Part shown: positions 9,861 through 21,142 of the stretch, in pieces
How the letters are laid out: each line of letters begins with the position of its first letter
Position numbering within the stretch: position 1 is the first letter of the stretch
Origin: Clostridium_AM sp964554365
Lineage (GTDB): Bacteria > Bacillota > Clostridia > Clostridiales > Clostridiaceae
DNA: 64,000 nucleotides
Assembly: GCA_964554365.1 (NCBI GenBank)
Contig: CAZKOJ010000001.1
Coordinates: forward strand, 1 to 64,000
Direction: 5' to 3'
The notes under the pieces: model-generated
Database searches by the model: none
What the model saw: the letters and a program-made list of their open reading frames with translations, nothing else
What the model was told of the DNA's origin: nothing
Position numbers and translations under genes: made by a program

Positions 9861-10197
9861 TACTGTATTTTCGGCTATGATGACCTTTTTATTTTAATAC
9901 AATTTGTGGATACTGAAATTTATACTGATATCCAGTGTTTTGAGCTAAACTGTGGAACCCTTGATGATTTTCATATTAAAATTGTTGGAGAATCTACAAA
10001 TGGAGAAAACTATAAATGTTCAAAGGTATCATTAAAAATACTCAAGAAATAAATCCTCTTCTAGTCCTTATGTAAAATAACAGTAGAGTTAGAAATATGC
10101 TACTAATTCATTTTACCTATTGTATCCAAGTAGGCGAGTTGCCTAGTTGGCAACTCTAACCCTCATAGAAATCGAAATACTAATTTATTTACAATTA
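9861..10197. other. Stretch downstream of BREX, with a perfect hairpin at 10136-10156
   Basis: No convincing gene. GAGTTGCC / GGCAACTC with a 5-base loop forms a compact GC-rich hairpin at 10136-10156, 40 bp past the brxL stop. It lacks a T-run on the minus strand, so it may be an RNA 3'-end structure rather than a classical intrinsic terminator. A 67-codon plus-strand frame (9849-10052) has no ribosome binding site and overlaps the fragment above. Confidence 0.4.
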
Positions 10198-12198
10198 CTC
10201 TAACTCAAATACCTTCTTAGATAGATCCTCTGCACTTCCATAGAATAAAATAGATAGCTTACTCCAAATATCACTTGGCATAGTAATTGTATCAGGTTGA
10301 TTTGATATAGGAATATATACTATTTTCGCTCCCTGCTCTACAATAAATTCTAATTTTTCATATAGGTTAGATGTCTTTATCAAGTTCCCATTTACCGTCA
10401 TACTACCAAGAATAACAGTTTTGGATTTAATTGGTCTATTTATAAATATAGAAATCATACTTAAATAAAAAGATGCACCTATTTCCTGATTACCACCAGA
10501 AGAATTCTCATCAATTAATTGAGTTATATATATATGTTCTGATAATTTATTTGTAACTCCCATATTATTAGCATTGGATTTAATATAGTTATAAATATTT
10601 TTTATTGTTTCTTTTGTTTCCAATGATGGTCTACCTGTAATTTCATATGAACCATTCCCCCTAATAGAATTAGTTTCTATTTTCAATGGAAACATTCTAT
10701 CATCCTTTGTTATCACAGTATAAATTTCACCAATATCAAGCTGAGACACCATACTACCTATGCCACTTGTCATTTCTTTCAAAAATACTTGTTTAGTAGT
10801 TTGGTCTTCTTTTGACAAATACTTAAATGTAGCACCAAAAAATTCTAATCCACCTCTACGTTTTAGTTGCTCTTTTACTCTCATTCTACCTTCCATAGCA
10901 AATTCTAAGTATTCTTTCAATTCATCGGCAGCCACATCTAAATCAGGATGTAGAAGTTTCAGCAATCCTGATACTGTTTTTCTTATAGCCTTTGTATCTC
11001 TGGAGCTTAAACTTTTATCTAAAGTAAAATATTTATCTATTGCATCAGAATATGACCTTTTTCTAAAATCATGGAGAATCTTAGAGAAGAAATCAGAAAT
11101 AAATCCAAAATCAATTGAATAATATTCTGTTTTCATCTTTGGCATTTCCCAACCAGGTAAATAATAATGAAATCTATCTATAATAGCAGGAGTCTGTAAT
11201 TCATCAGCAAGTGTTGCAAATAAGTTTCCACCTTGCTCCCATACTTGTAGCGGATTGTCAATATTACCTACAAAGACCATTGATGCTTTACCTTCTATAC
11301 GCATTTTATCCCTTGCAAAGTTTCCAGATTCCATATACGTTTGTAACATCGCAGGGCCTTGTGGGTCATCAAATTTAACATTTGCAACTTCATCAAATGC
11401 TACAACATCCCAAATCCCAACTAACCCAACTTCTTTTTTTGTTAAATTATAAAATAAAACTGGTACCGTGGCTTTACCTCCAGCTACAAGCAAACTATAC
11501 GGTGATAATTCGTTGTATGTATATGATTTACCTGTTTCACGAGGACCAAGCTCAATCATATTATAATTAGTTTCACAATGAGGAATAAGACGAAGTAGCA
11601 TTAAAAGCTTTTGTCTTAGATCAAATTTATCTGGATTTAATCCTATGCTATTTATTAAAAAATCAATCCATTCATCACGTGTAAATTCTTTTCTTTTTTC
11701 AATATATTCTTCTACTTCATCAGTAGAAATCTGCATAGGACTAAATTTACCAACTATAACAGGATATTTGGAACTATCTTCATTTTTCTCAAGTCGAATA
11801 AGTCCCCACATGCCACCCTCTAAAAGACCCTTATATTTTCTAATCCACTCATCATCAACTAAAATGTCCTTTATTCCTGCAGTATTAAGCATGCCGATAT
11901 ACATATCTTTTTTAAGATCAACATCAATAAGTAATTTATCAATTATTACAATGCTACCTTCAGTTTTTATTGCATCCTTTATTTTATTTTTATCTTCAGG
12001 TAAAATATAATGTTTATTCAAAACATCTTTCACCTTATTCACTACTTCTTCATTAGTTAAGCCTTGATCAGAATATTGAGATATAAGATATTCAAGCACA
12101 TATACTGGAAGTTTTATACTACTTTTCAAGCTATTTACTATGCCCTTTTTCACTACTTTGTATTTAAATACACTTTGTACTTTATCTTGCAAACTCAT
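10195..12198 (-). CDS. brxL: BREX Lon-like ATPase/protease BrxL
   Basis: This is the last gene of the type 1 BREX operon. BrxL is an AAA+ ring protein with a Lon-like C-terminal domain, required for phage exclusion but not for DNA methylation. Walker A is GPRETGKS at about 218-225 of the protein starting at 12198, and Walker B VVAFDEVA follows about 45 residues later. The C-terminal 100 residues (SFYLSMISIFINRPIKSKTV, then VNGNLIKTSNLYEKL) match the Lon-like S16 fold. The start is the ATG at 12198, with GGAGG 7 bases upstream inside the pglZ-brxL gap; the frame also extends to a TTG at 12204. It lies 15 bases after pglZ. All motifs appear intact. Confidence 0.93.
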   Translation of the reverse strand: MSLQDKVQSVFKYKVVKKGIVNSLKSSIKLPVYVLEYLISQYSDQGLTNEEVVNKVKDVLNKHYILPEDKNKIKDAIKTEGSIVIIDKLLIDVDLKKDMYIGMLNTAGIKDILVDDEWIRKYKGLLEGGMWGLIRLEKNEDSSKYPVIVGKFSPMQISTDEVEEYIEKRKEFTRDEWIDFLINSIGLNPDKFDLRQKLLMLLRLIPHCETNYNMIELGPRETGKSYTYNELSPYSLLVAGGKATVPVLFYNLTKKEVGLVGIWDVVAFDEVANVKFDDPQGPAMLQTYMESGNFARDKMRIEGKASMVFVGNIDNPLQVWEQGGNLFATLADELQTPAIIDRFHYYLPGWEMPKMKTEYYSIDFGFISDFFSKILHDFRKRSYSDAIDKYFTLDKSLSSRDTKAIRKTVSGLLKLLHPDLDVAADELKEYLEFAMEGRMRVKEQLKRRGGLEFFGATFKYLSKEDQTTKQVFLKEMTSGIGSMVSQLDIGEIYTVITKDDRMFPLKIETNSIRGNGSYEITGRPSLETKETIKNIYNYIKSNANNMGVTNKLSEHIYITQLIDENSSGGNQEIGASFYLSMISIFINRPIKSKTVILGSMTVNGNLIKTSNLYEKLEFIVEQGAKIVYIPISNQPDTITMPSDIWSKLSILFYGSAEDLSKKVFELE

Positions 12199-12213
12199 AT
12201 ACAATCCTCCAAA

Positions 12214-14514
12214 TTAAAATATATCTAATTCTTTATCTATTACTGTATTACCTGACTTTTTAATGGTAGTTTTTTCTGTAACCGTACCATTATTAACAGT
12301 AATTAAAAATTCATCACCTTTGTTATAATTTCTAATTGGAACTCTTAGCTTAAAGTTGTCATCATCAATAATTGTCATAAATATTTTTTGAGTACCTGCA
12401 TATACAATACATTCAAAACCTTTTGCTTTAGAAATATCAGCTTTTAACTCATTATAAGCCTCAATATTCTCAATATACTGTTTCCCTGTTTCTAACTCAA
12501 TATATTTTTCTGCTTTAAACAATAATGCAGTAATAATATTTTCTTGTAATGATACTCCACCATGAGTATATCGTGTTGTCTGGCGAAGAGAATTAATGCT
12601 ATTTATAAAGCATATATTTTTATCTTGTAGCTCAATAAAATCCGCTACCATTAAATCATTTTTGTAAAACATAGTATCAACTTTTTCATTGGATAAACGA
12701 ATTAAATATCTACTTTTTTTCTTTTGTGATTCTAAGTCACTATCCTGAACTTTTATTTTCTTTTCAATATCTATAAAACCGTGGTCACTCAATATCATAA
12801 CATCAAAAGTTCTATCCATAGAATAGCTTATAATAGTTTTAAGTTCATTTACTGCTAAACTTATTTTTTGAGAACTATCATAACTGTGCATAGCTTTGTC
12901 CACATCATTATAAAAACAGATAACGCTACCATCACAATTACTAGTCTCTTTGAAATCTTCAAATGAAATTACACTACATCCTAATAACTCTGATAATTTT
13001 TCAATTCTCCACTTTATTATACCAGTTATTAGCTTATCGTTTTTAGTTAACTCAAATACATTATTAGAATTTATTCTTAACTTTTCATCTGTGATAAAAT
13101 AACCATTCATGCAAACTTCGGTTTCAGTTGGAAGTAGGGAAAATACATCGTAATCTATTACTTCATTACACTTCATATCATTAAGCAATCTTTTTGCAAT
13201 TTCATACCTAAGACCATCTACAAAAATAAATACTGTATTTCTTCTAAACTTCAATTTTTTCAACAATTCATCTTGCCTGAATACTTGCGAAGCATCCTCC
13301 AATAAATCATTATAGCTAGCAATATATTTACCATTTATATTGCTAATAACATTAAAGTACATATGCTTCAATTCTTCCATAACATTAGCTTTTTTTACTT
13401 TAATATAAAAATCAAAGTTATATGAAAGTTCTTCATATAAAGCCGAAACTTCTCTATAAATACTATCAATTTCATATAAATACTCTTTATATTCTTTGAT
13501 AGCTGTACTTATTGTATTAGTAGGAAAGGTATAAGAAACATATTTTTTCACAAGCTTGTTCAAACAACGAATCTTATTTATAAATAGTGCTATATTTTGC
13601 ATTGTTTTAGTCCATAACAAAGTATTATCTATATAAATATCACAATACTTTTCTATATTACTAGCAATATAATTTTCAAATAATATTGGAATTGTATATG
13701 TAATTTGTCTAGTGTTTTTATTTTTAAACTTCTTATTTATTTCTAAAATTTCTTTTTCAAAATAAACATTATTCATCTTTATAAATTCAAATATTTTGTT
13801 TAATTCTTCTATACTAATTCCAACTATACTGTCATTAAATTCCACCCCAAAATCATCCTTATTTTGAGATAGTAATAAGGTAACAAGCACCTTTTCAAAT
13901 AAATCCTTATTATTTTCAATTTCTAAAATATTAATATTGTAACTATCTTTAATGGTCACAGCAATCTCATCATATAAATATAAAGCTTTTGCACTATCTA
14001 CACTAAATTCACCTTTTATAAATGCTATCATTAAATCTTTTGGTGTGCTAACCCTCCCCATAAAAACTTTAACCAAACTGCTTTTTAAAATTTCATTGGT
14101 GATAATTTCATTATTTTTTATATCAGATATTACTGCATCAAAATTATCAATTAAAATCCTGTATTGTTCGCCTATAAGTTCAATGCTACCACTTAACTTT
14201 TCTTTTATTTCATCACAAAAGTTAAACAACAACTCAGGTGTAATGATAACATAATTTAATTTATTAGATGCAACATAGGCATCTATGTTTATATTAAATT
14301 TACTGTAAATAGCACAAATTTCATTTGTAGTAAAATCCCTAATACATTTTTGTAATTCTATTTTAGAATCATTTTCTAAAACAGCAATATTTAATTTTCC
14401 GCCTAGTTTATAAAATATATTTTCATAAATTTTATTTTCATCATATATGAAGGCAGGGATAATTCCCGCCTTATTTTTTATAATTTTTTCAATTATGCCA
14501 ATTAGCCTATCCAT
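12214..14514 (-). CDS. pglZ: BREX alkaline-phosphatase-fold protein PglZ
   Basis: PglZ is a core BREX component with an alkaline phosphatase-like domain and is needed for both methylation and defence. Here the metal-binding motifs are FVDGLRYE (residues 431-438), SDHGF (576-580) and THGG (650-653), in the order expected for a PglZ domain. The N-terminal 400 residues are helical with an ATPase-like FIYDE start, as in BREX-1 PglZ. At 766 aa the length is close to the family norm of roughly 800-860. It lies 25 bases after pglX and 15 bases before brxL. Nothing looks broken. Confidence 0.93.
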   Translation of the reverse strand: MDRLIGIIEKIIKNKAGIIPAFIYDENKIYENIFYKLGGKLNIAVLENDSKIELQKCIRDFTTNEICAIYSKFNINIDAYVASNKLNYVIITPELLFNFCDEIKEKLSGSIELIGEQYRILIDNFDAVISDIKNNEIITNEILKSSLVKVFMGRVSTPKDLMIAFIKGEFSVDSAKALYLYDEIAVTIKDSYNINILEIENNKDLFEKVLVTLLLSQNKDDFGVEFNDSIVGISIEELNKIFEFIKMNNVYFEKEILEINKKFKNKNTRQITYTIPILFENYIASNIEKYCDIYIDNTLLWTKTMQNIALFINKIRCLNKLVKKYVSYTFPTNTISTAIKEYKEYLYEIDSIYREVSALYEELSYNFDFYIKVKKANVMEELKHMYFNVISNINGKYIASYNDLLEDASQVFRQDELLKKLKFRRNTVFIFVDGLRYEIAKRLLNDMKCNEVIDYDVFSLLPTETEVCMNGYFITDEKLRINSNNVFELTKNDKLITGIIKWRIEKLSELLGCSVISFEDFKETSNCDGSVICFYNDVDKAMHSYDSSQKISLAVNELKTIISYSMDRTFDVMILSDHGFIDIEKKIKVQDSDLESQKKKSRYLIRLSNEKVDTMFYKNDLMVADFIELQDKNICFINSINSLRQTTRYTHGGVSLQENIITALLFKAEKYIELETGKQYIENIEAYNELKADISKAKGFECIVYAGTQKIFMTIIDDDNFKLRVPIRNYNKGDEFLITVNNGTVTEKTTIKKSGNTVIDKELDIF

Positions 14515-14539
14515 AATTATCCCTACCTAACCATAAATA

Positions 14540-17500
14540 TTATTCTATTACTTTCCAATCATCTAGTGTTTTAACACTACTAGCTAACAATTTCTCTTGT
14601 TTTTCAAGCTCTTTTCTTTGACTTGAAGTAAGTTCTGTTTGTAGTTTTTCTTTTACTGTTTGTAATTGAGGTCTATACACATCATTATTTAGTCGTCTAA
14701 TTTCATTTTGCATAACATATTTTTTATCATCTTCAAACTCCAACAAGAAATGTGTTAAATGCCATATTACAACCTGTTTATTTACTCCTGTTCCTGCAAG
14801 AACTTTTTGCTGTAATAGAGGTTCAACTAAGTCCTTACTGCCTTTTCCGGCAAGAGTAACATTTCCAGAGCCTATTTTTACACCACCACGAATAACATCA
14901 ATAATAGTTTTTCCTAAAATAGCTTCTATTTCTTCAACTATGTTATAACCATTAGTAAAAGTCTTTTCTATATGCTGTTTTATTAAAGTTTCAATCTCCT
15001 CATCTAAATATAGCTTTGCAGGTTCATTAATTAAAATATCTTTTGCAATTGCTCTAATATAGTTTAACGTAACTTTCTTTATATCATTGTCTTTATTGTA
15101 CTTTGGTTGTGTATTTGGTAATTCTTGTTCAATAACCTTTATGTCTTGTTCATCAAGCTCATATATTTTATAAATAATTTTGTCTATTTCAAGCTGCAAA
15201 TTATAAAGCTCATTTTCAAGCTCATTATATCTATTTATAAATATTTCATAAGCTTCATTTACAGTTTTAGCACCATTGCTAAAACCGTATGAAAGCTCTA
15301 CTTCGTGATAGAAATCTGATACATAATTAAATCCGAGTAGATATTCTTTTATTTCTCTCGCTCTATTTGTTTTATCAATAACTAATTTCTCATATTCTTT
15401 ATCGGGGGTTTTATATGGTAATCTCTGCATATCCCCAACTTGAAAATGCGGACTCGGATTTAATTTCTTTAATAAATAATTGGGAAACTTCGAATTAATA
15501 AATCCAAGTAAATAATCATAATTTATTTCTTCTGAAAAAATACAAGAACCTGTTGTATCAAATATACAACCACTAGGTAATTTTCTTGCACTAAACCTAC
15601 TTTCACTTGTGATATCACTATATGTTATTCCTTCTCCGAAAAAATATTTTTGATTTTTAATAGTTCTTGTTTCACTTCCGTACTTTTCTTTTGCCTCTTT
15701 TTTTATTTCATATCCATTATTTGCCCAATTAATGCATACAGTGATATTATTTGCCCATTTTTCGCAACCTTCACCTTTTGCATAAGGGTAAAAATCAACA
15801 CCTAATTTATTTTTCGGAACTTCCCATTTATTTCTGAGGTATTTATTATTATTTCCCGTAATCATACCTTGTTTAATTTCTACAATTTTATCTAATGGTT
15901 TATATTTAACAAATATATTTTGCAGATTCTCAGTGAAATCAAATATGAATGGATATCCTGTAATAGTTTTGAAGACTTTTTGAGCAATACTACTGTAATT
16001 TAACTCTATTTCATTTTCAAATTGTGTTATCTTATAATTATCACAACATGCCACTATATTACTAGCATTTTTACTAGATCTAATTGCTATCAGTACTGCT
16101 GCACTTACAGCAGGTCCATCAAAAACTCCTATACCTAACTTTATTAATTTTCTAAAAGCAAATTGGGTAAGCATTAATTCTCTAATTTTATCGTGACTAT
16201 CTAGTGTCATAAAAGAATCAGAGCCAACAAATCCCAAAAATCCATTTTTAATAAGCAATTCCTCAGCTCTTGCAACAAATGCTTCAAATAAGTTGTTATA
16301 GTATTTAGGATATTCTTTTTTTAGGAAAGTTGATGTTGTTTTATTCATTTTCCTAATGCCTAAATATGGAGGGTTCATAACAACTACATTGAATTTATTC
16401 CTAAAAAACAGCCTAGCATCTCTTTTAGCAATAATATTTTGTGTAGAAATATACTTACCAATGTCCTCTGCTGTATATTGTCTTTCATTAAGTTCTATTT
16501 CAGTATTAAAAAATGAAAGCTGTAACTCTTCTTCTTTATCATTTTCCCAACGATAAAGAGAATTTGCTTTCAAAATATTCATATTAAACAAATTGAAATT
16601 TTTTATATTAGCATCACTAGCTTTTTTCTTTGCTTTAAGCCATAAATTTAGTGCTGTTACCTGTAATGGTTCCCTTTGAATATCCACCCCAAAAATATTT
16701 TTTTCTAAAATAGAATTAATAATAATGTTATCACTCCACTGGGGATGTTCCTCCTTGTATAGCTCATAAAACACATCAAAAGAATAAACTAAGAAATTAC
16801 CAGCTCCGCAGGCAGGATCTAAAAGTTTTATAGTTTCTATCTTTTTATTCTCTTCAAAATATGGCTTTAACGTATTATCAACTATATATTTTACAACCCA
16901 TCGTGGCGTATAGAATTCCCCAAACTGTGCTTGTTCTTCCTCAAGATTGGTTAGTATTTCGTTATAAACTCCATCTTTATATGAAATATCTTTATTCTTT
17001 TTTGCTGATTTTGTTTCTTCATCTTTGATATCCACCCAATATTGATATATCCAACCTAAGAAATCATCTTCAAAATACTCTTCATCCTCAATTTTATTTA
17101 TAGTGAAAATAATTTCTTTTAATCCATCGAAATCAGGGTGAACTAAGTTGTGCTCATAGTCTTTAAATAACAATGGTACTTCTTTTGCCATTTCCTTGGA
17201 TAACTCTGAAAACATAAATATAAAATTGTAATATTCAGTGTCCTCTTCTTCATTATCCTTTTGTTCCATAAGTGCAATAGAATCTTTATATTTTTCCGCT
17301 AAATCTGTAAATGCAATTGGCGATACACTATTAAAGTCAGGTAATATTTGGTCATAAGCTCCACCATCTAAAAGCCCTTCTAGAACTTTGCTAATAAGCC
17401 CCCTTTTCTCCATAGTCTTAAAACAAATAAGTATATGTAAAAAAGTTCTAGCACTATCTTGGATGTAAGCAATATACTCTTTTTTATTACCTGCTATATT

Positions 17501-17680
17501 TTTACCATCAAATAGACTAACGAGGTTATTTTTTATAACTGTATCATATTCACTAAGTGGCTTATCTGCTGTTATGTTGCCACTAATATCAAATCCAAAC
17601 TTTTCCATTTTCCCTGCTATATCTTTTATAATAATTTCTCTTAATTTGGAAACTACAGGCTTTAATGTTGCTCTTGACAT
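14540..17680 (-). CDS. pglX: BREX adenine-specific DNA methyltransferase PglX
   Basis: PglX marks the host genome by N6-adenine methylation of a non-palindromic site and also takes part in phage discrimination. The catalytic core is complete: a GEFYTPRWVVKYIV motif at about 254-267, the SAM-binding DPACGAGNF at 288-296, and the catalytic NPPYLG at 436-441. The C-terminal half (about 550-1046) is the target recognition and interaction region and sets the methylation site, which cannot be read from sequence alone. The start is backed by GGGGGG upstream of the ATG. At 1046 aa it is slightly shorter than the roughly 1200-aa type 1 enzymes. It lies 13 bases after brxC. Confidence 0.95.
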   Translation of the reverse strand: MSRATLKPVVSKLREIIIKDIAGKMEKFGFDISGNITADKPLSEYDTVIKNNLVSLFDGKNIAGNKKEYIAYIQDSARTFLHILICFKTMEKRGLISKVLEGLLDGGAYDQILPDFNSVSPIAFTDLAEKYKDSIALMEQKDNEEEDTEYYNFIFMFSELSKEMAKEVPLLFKDYEHNLVHPDFDGLKEIIFTINKIEDEEYFEDDFLGWIYQYWVDIKDEETKSAKKNKDISYKDGVYNEILTNLEEEQAQFGEFYTPRWVVKYIVDNTLKPYFEENKKIETIKLLDPACGAGNFLVYSFDVFYELYKEEHPQWSDNIIINSILEKNIFGVDIQREPLQVTALNLWLKAKKKASDANIKNFNLFNMNILKANSLYRWENDKEEELQLSFFNTEIELNERQYTAEDIGKYISTQNIIAKRDARLFFRNKFNVVVMNPPYLGIRKMNKTTSTFLKKEYPKYYNNLFEAFVARAEELLIKNGFLGFVGSDSFMTLDSHDKIRELMLTQFAFRKLIKLGIGVFDGPAVSAAVLIAIRSSKNASNIVACCDNYKITQFENEIELNYSSIAQKVFKTITGYPFIFDFTENLQNIFVKYKPLDKIVEIKQGMITGNNNKYLRNKWEVPKNKLGVDFYPYAKGEGCEKWANNITVCINWANNGYEIKKEAKEKYGSETRTIKNQKYFFGEGITYSDITSESRFSARKLPSGCIFDTTGSCIFSEEINYDYLLGFINSKFPNYLLKKLNPSPHFQVGDMQRLPYKTPDKEYEKLVIDKTNRAREIKEYLLGFNYVSDFYHEVELSYGFSNGAKTVNEAYEIFINRYNELENELYNLQLEIDKIIYKIYELDEQDIKVIEQELPNTQPKYNKDNDIKKVTLNYIRAIAKDILINEPAKLYLDEEIETLIKQHIEKTFTNGYNIVEEIEAILGKTIIDVIRGGVKIGSGNVTLAGKGSKDLVEPLLQQKVLAGTGVNKQVVIWHLTHFLLEFEDDKKYVMQNEIRRLNNDVYRPQLQTVKEKLQTELTSSQRKELEKQEKLLASSVKTLDDWKVIE

Positions 17681-17693
17681 CTTTTGTACCCCC

Positions 17694-20600
17694 CTATAAT
17701 TCTAATGTAATCTTTTTACCAGACTCTAAATCTTGTTTTATTTTATTTTTTATATCATTAAACACTATGTCAAGCTCCTCTAGTTTTTCCATGCTATCAA
17801 TATTGATAATCTTACCATTAGAATAAGACTTAAATTTTTTTGATACACGATTATTTAAATGCGGAGTACTTTGTGATGTTTCTTTTTGTTCACCTTGAGG
17901 TGCCTTTGGTTTTTCTTTTACTTGTTTTTCTAACTCATTTTGATCATTAAATAGATGAACTTGCTTAGATGCTGTTGTTTTAGTATGACTTAATTCATTC
18001 ATTAACATTTTTAAATCATCTAATGTACCAATATTTCTAACCTTTAGTCCCTCAAAAGCAAAATCATTTAGCTTTACAAATTTGATAAGGTTTATTACTT
18101 TACTTTGTTGCTCCTGTGTTATCTTATTCCACTCAGGAAGTGATTTAACATCTGCTACAATAGAATTATATATTTTCTCATACTCTTTGTATTTTTCATT
18201 AAATGCAATTTTATATTTCTTTAGTAACTCATCATAGCACTTTATTTCACCTGATATAAACTTTTCTGATATTTCCTTTACTCTACCATCTTCTAGATTA
18301 CCATAATTTTTAAGTAAACTAAAAACATTACAAATAACGGAAATCTTATCCTTGTTGTCTGAAATATAAATTACTTTTTTAAACTTGTATACTGTTTTAC
18401 TATCACATATCTTTTTATTGAAAGTAAGAATAATATCTTCTGAATCAGTTCTCTTTTCAATATCACTTGAAATAACTGATACAACTGATATTTCATCTTT
18501 TACAGTTTCAGAAATTATTTCTGAATATATGTCGATATCGACATTTACAGTTTTTCTTGTTAGCATTTTAATCTTTTCAGCAACATCTTTTAGTTTAATT
18601 GCTACAACCATATTAGAGTCTATGGATTTTATAGTTATAATAGCTTTCCTAATTTCTTCATCTGAAATATTTATTTTGGTAAATTTGCAACTATCAAATA
18701 TATCCCTTTTTCTTGGAGCAAAAGGGCCATTCTTGCTGGTTAGCTCTTGATTATCTTCAGGAATAGAAAACGCTCTACCTTCACGAGCAATCTTTAAATC
18801 ACTGTTTTTTACAGCAAGGGCTGTAAGTATCTTAATAACATCAAGATCCCAACCATATTTCCCTTTGGAAAATTCATCAACTACACTAGCTCCATCTTTT
18901 TCAAATCCACCATCAGGGAATGAATTTAAAAACTCATTATAGTATCTATTACCTGTATTAACTGCCCCGTTACTATCAATTAAATCTAAATTTTTTAAAT
19001 ACGCAGCATTCATTTTAACAGTTGGGCTTAATATTTCCTTACTAATAAAAGTATCTACTTGCTCTCTTAGCATTTTTCCAAAGAACATAGTATATTTCTT
19101 TTTCAACATTTTTTCACACTCAGCAGTCATCCTTTGTGGTGCAGGAGTTGAAAAATCTTTATTTTCCTGCCCATTGTATGAAATAACTGAGTATTCAAAA
19201 CATTCTTCAATCATTTTATCAATGTCACCATCAACAGCTGTATCTCGTTTAGTTTCAATTTGTATTCTTAAGGTTTGATCAATACCAAAATCTGCTTCTC
19301 TTTTTAGAGCTTCATTCATTTGTAAATAGAACTCAGTGGCTTTATATAAAGAATTTCCATCATATTTTTTATCAGGTATTATAAATAACTTTTCTTTATT
19401 GTTACTAGCCTCAAAAGCCTGATTTTTAATCTTTTCGATATCATTTTCAAAAGGAATACATGAATAGGTATTTGGAAGTTCATTACTAATATCAGATGTC
19501 TTCAAAACAAATGCAATCTCTTTTGAAAAATCATTTATTTTTGCCTTAATCGGATATTTACCTGCATTAGCTTTATCAGTACCTGTAAAAATTTTATATA
19601 TTTTTCTATTTATACAATCTCTTATTGAAGATTCAGTTATTGATTTTATGTCTGTTATCATTCTCCATATATCTGATTCTTTTTTTGTAATTGGTCTGTA
19701 AAGTCCACCTTGATTATTAATAAAGTTTTCTTTTATTAATATTTCTAAATAGTCGATTAATTTATTCTCATCAGTAATCATATTTTCACTGTACACAAAA
19801 GGTAAAATCACACTAGTTTTTACACCTTCTGGCTTCACTTGTGATAGCAAAACGATAGCTTTTAGTATTTTTAGTAGAGGTACTTTATCTACAATTTTAT
19901 TCTTCCCATCAGTTATTGGCGCACCCTCTAAACTATTTATTAAATCGCTATATTCTTCCTGAATACTTCTCTTACTTTTTAATTCTTCATAAATTAGTTC
20001 AGTATCAACAAAACAACCTAGTTCTTTATCATATACTTCTGGATTCTTAACTATAGACTTAATAGTTTTCATCATATTTCTTGCAGAACCCTTACTCTCG
20101 TTTTTAAGTAGTTCTTTCATATAAGCAAGTTGAAAAGGATAGAATGGATAGGAAGAAACAATATTTGGCACTTCAATTTTCCCATCTTCAGTATCAGATA
20201 AATAAGCACCTGAAAATAAATACTGGAGCTTTGCTATATTAATACTGTTTTCTATTTCTTTTGCTGCTTCATCAGTTTTTGCAAGGTATCTTCTTTTAAC
20301 TATCCAAACCATTTCCTCAGGATATAGTATTTGTTCCTGCCCAAAACGATGAATCATTCGCTCCGCTGTTACAGTTGATAACAGTTTTGTTTTAGCTTCA
20401 AGAGAAGTTACTACAAACCAAATATCATTATTTAAGAGCTCTATTAATCCCTCAAATTTACGAACCTTTTCTCCTGTATCTAAAACATCTAAAATTTCAT
20501 CTACAAAAATAAGCATTCTTTTTTTACCTGAACTTTTTAATGTTTCTTTTAAAAATTCTGCAACATCCATTGCTGAATACTCTTTATCTTCATCAAAATC

Positions 20601-21128
20601 AATATCTAACTGTCTTGAAATTTCTTTTGGTAAACAATCTACGATAGTATCTCCTGTTTTTGTTATATGATTAGCAGAAAAAATAAAAGTCAAATAATCA
20701 CTTGGATTAATATTTCCAATTAATTCTGCAATATCGCTACTAATGACCTTTTCTTGTATTTCCTTAACTACATTTAACTTCTCCATTTTTCCTGTTTCAT
20801 CTTTATATTCTAGTGATTCCTCAGTAAATAGTGTGTGTATTACTTTTAACAAATGTGATTTACCGGCACCAAAGAAACCTCTTATCCAAACGCCTGGTCC
20901 TATTTTATCACGATATTTATCTTGTAAAAATTCACATTTCATTTTTAAATTTGGAAACATCTCTAAATCATCAAAGAAATATGCAACAAAAGATCCTAAA
21001 ATATCCTCTACATTATGAGTAATAACATATTCATCAATATCAAGCGCAGTTATATCTCTATCAACTGTTGTTACATCATTAAAGACTCTTTTAATATCTC
21101 TATCAAAAGCCTCATATACTTTTTTCAT
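17694..21128 (-). CDS. brxC: BREX P-loop ATPase BrxC
   Basis: BrxC (PglY-like, DUF499-type) is the large ATPase of BREX. Walker A is GFFGAGKSH at residues 84-92 and Walker B LIFVDEILD at 206-214. A mixed beta/alpha body follows, with a charged linker rich in Lys, Gln and Pro near 1075-1100 before a short conserved C-terminal tail. The start has AAGGAGGG at good spacing. It lies between brxB (14-base gap) and pglX (13-base gap). The length of 1144 aa matches type 1 BrxC and there is no sign of truncation. Confidence 0.93.
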   Translation of the reverse strand: MKKVYEAFDRDIKRVFNDVTTVDRDITALDIDEYVITHNVEDILGSFVAYFFDDLEMFPNLKMKCEFLQDKYRDKIGPGVWIRGFFGAGKSHLLKVIHTLFTEESLEYKDETGKMEKLNVVKEIQEKVISSDIAELIGNINPSDYLTFIFSANHITKTGDTIVDCLPKEISRQLDIDFDEDKEYSAMDVAEFLKETLKSSGKKRMLIFVDEILDVLDTGEKVRKFEGLIELLNNDIWFVVTSLEAKTKLLSTVTAERMIHRFGQEQILYPEEMVWIVKRRYLAKTDEAAKEIENSINIAKLQYLFSGAYLSDTEDGKIEVPNIVSSYPFYPFQLAYMKELLKNESKGSARNMMKTIKSIVKNPEVYDKELGCFVDTELIYEELKSKRSIQEEYSDLINSLEGAPITDGKNKIVDKVPLLKILKAIVLLSQVKPEGVKTSVILPFVYSENMITDENKLIDYLEILIKENFINNQGGLYRPITKKESDIWRMITDIKSITESSIRDCINRKIYKIFTGTDKANAGKYPIKAKINDFSKEIAFVLKTSDISNELPNTYSCIPFENDIEKIKNQAFEASNNKEKLFIIPDKKYDGNSLYKATEFYLQMNEALKREADFGIDQTLRIQIETKRDTAVDGDIDKMIEECFEYSVISYNGQENKDFSTPAPQRMTAECEKMLKKKYTMFFGKMLREQVDTFISKEILSPTVKMNAAYLKNLDLIDSNGAVNTGNRYYNEFLNSFPDGGFEKDGASVVDEFSKGKYGWDLDVIKILTALAVKNSDLKIAREGRAFSIPEDNQELTSKNGPFAPRKRDIFDSCKFTKINISDEEIRKAIITIKSIDSNMVVAIKLKDVAEKIKMLTRKTVNVDIDIYSEIISETVKDEISVVSVISSDIEKRTDSEDIILTFNKKICDSKTVYKFKKVIYISDNKDKISVICNVFSLLKNYGNLEDGRVKEISEKFISGEIKCYDELLKKYKIAFNEKYKEYEKIYNSIVADVKSLPEWNKITQEQQSKVINLIKFVKLNDFAFEGLKVRNIGTLDDLKMLMNELSHTKTTASKQVHLFNDQNELEKQVKEKPKAPQGEQKETSQSTPHLNNRVSKKFKSYSNGKIINIDSMEKLEELDIVFNDIKNKIKQDLESGKKITLEL

Positions 21129-21142
21129 TATGTATACCCTCC

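Noticed and set aside
9849..10052. 67-codon plus-strand ORF
   Set aside because: No ribosome binding site, overlaps a minus-strand fragment, and has no family resemblance.
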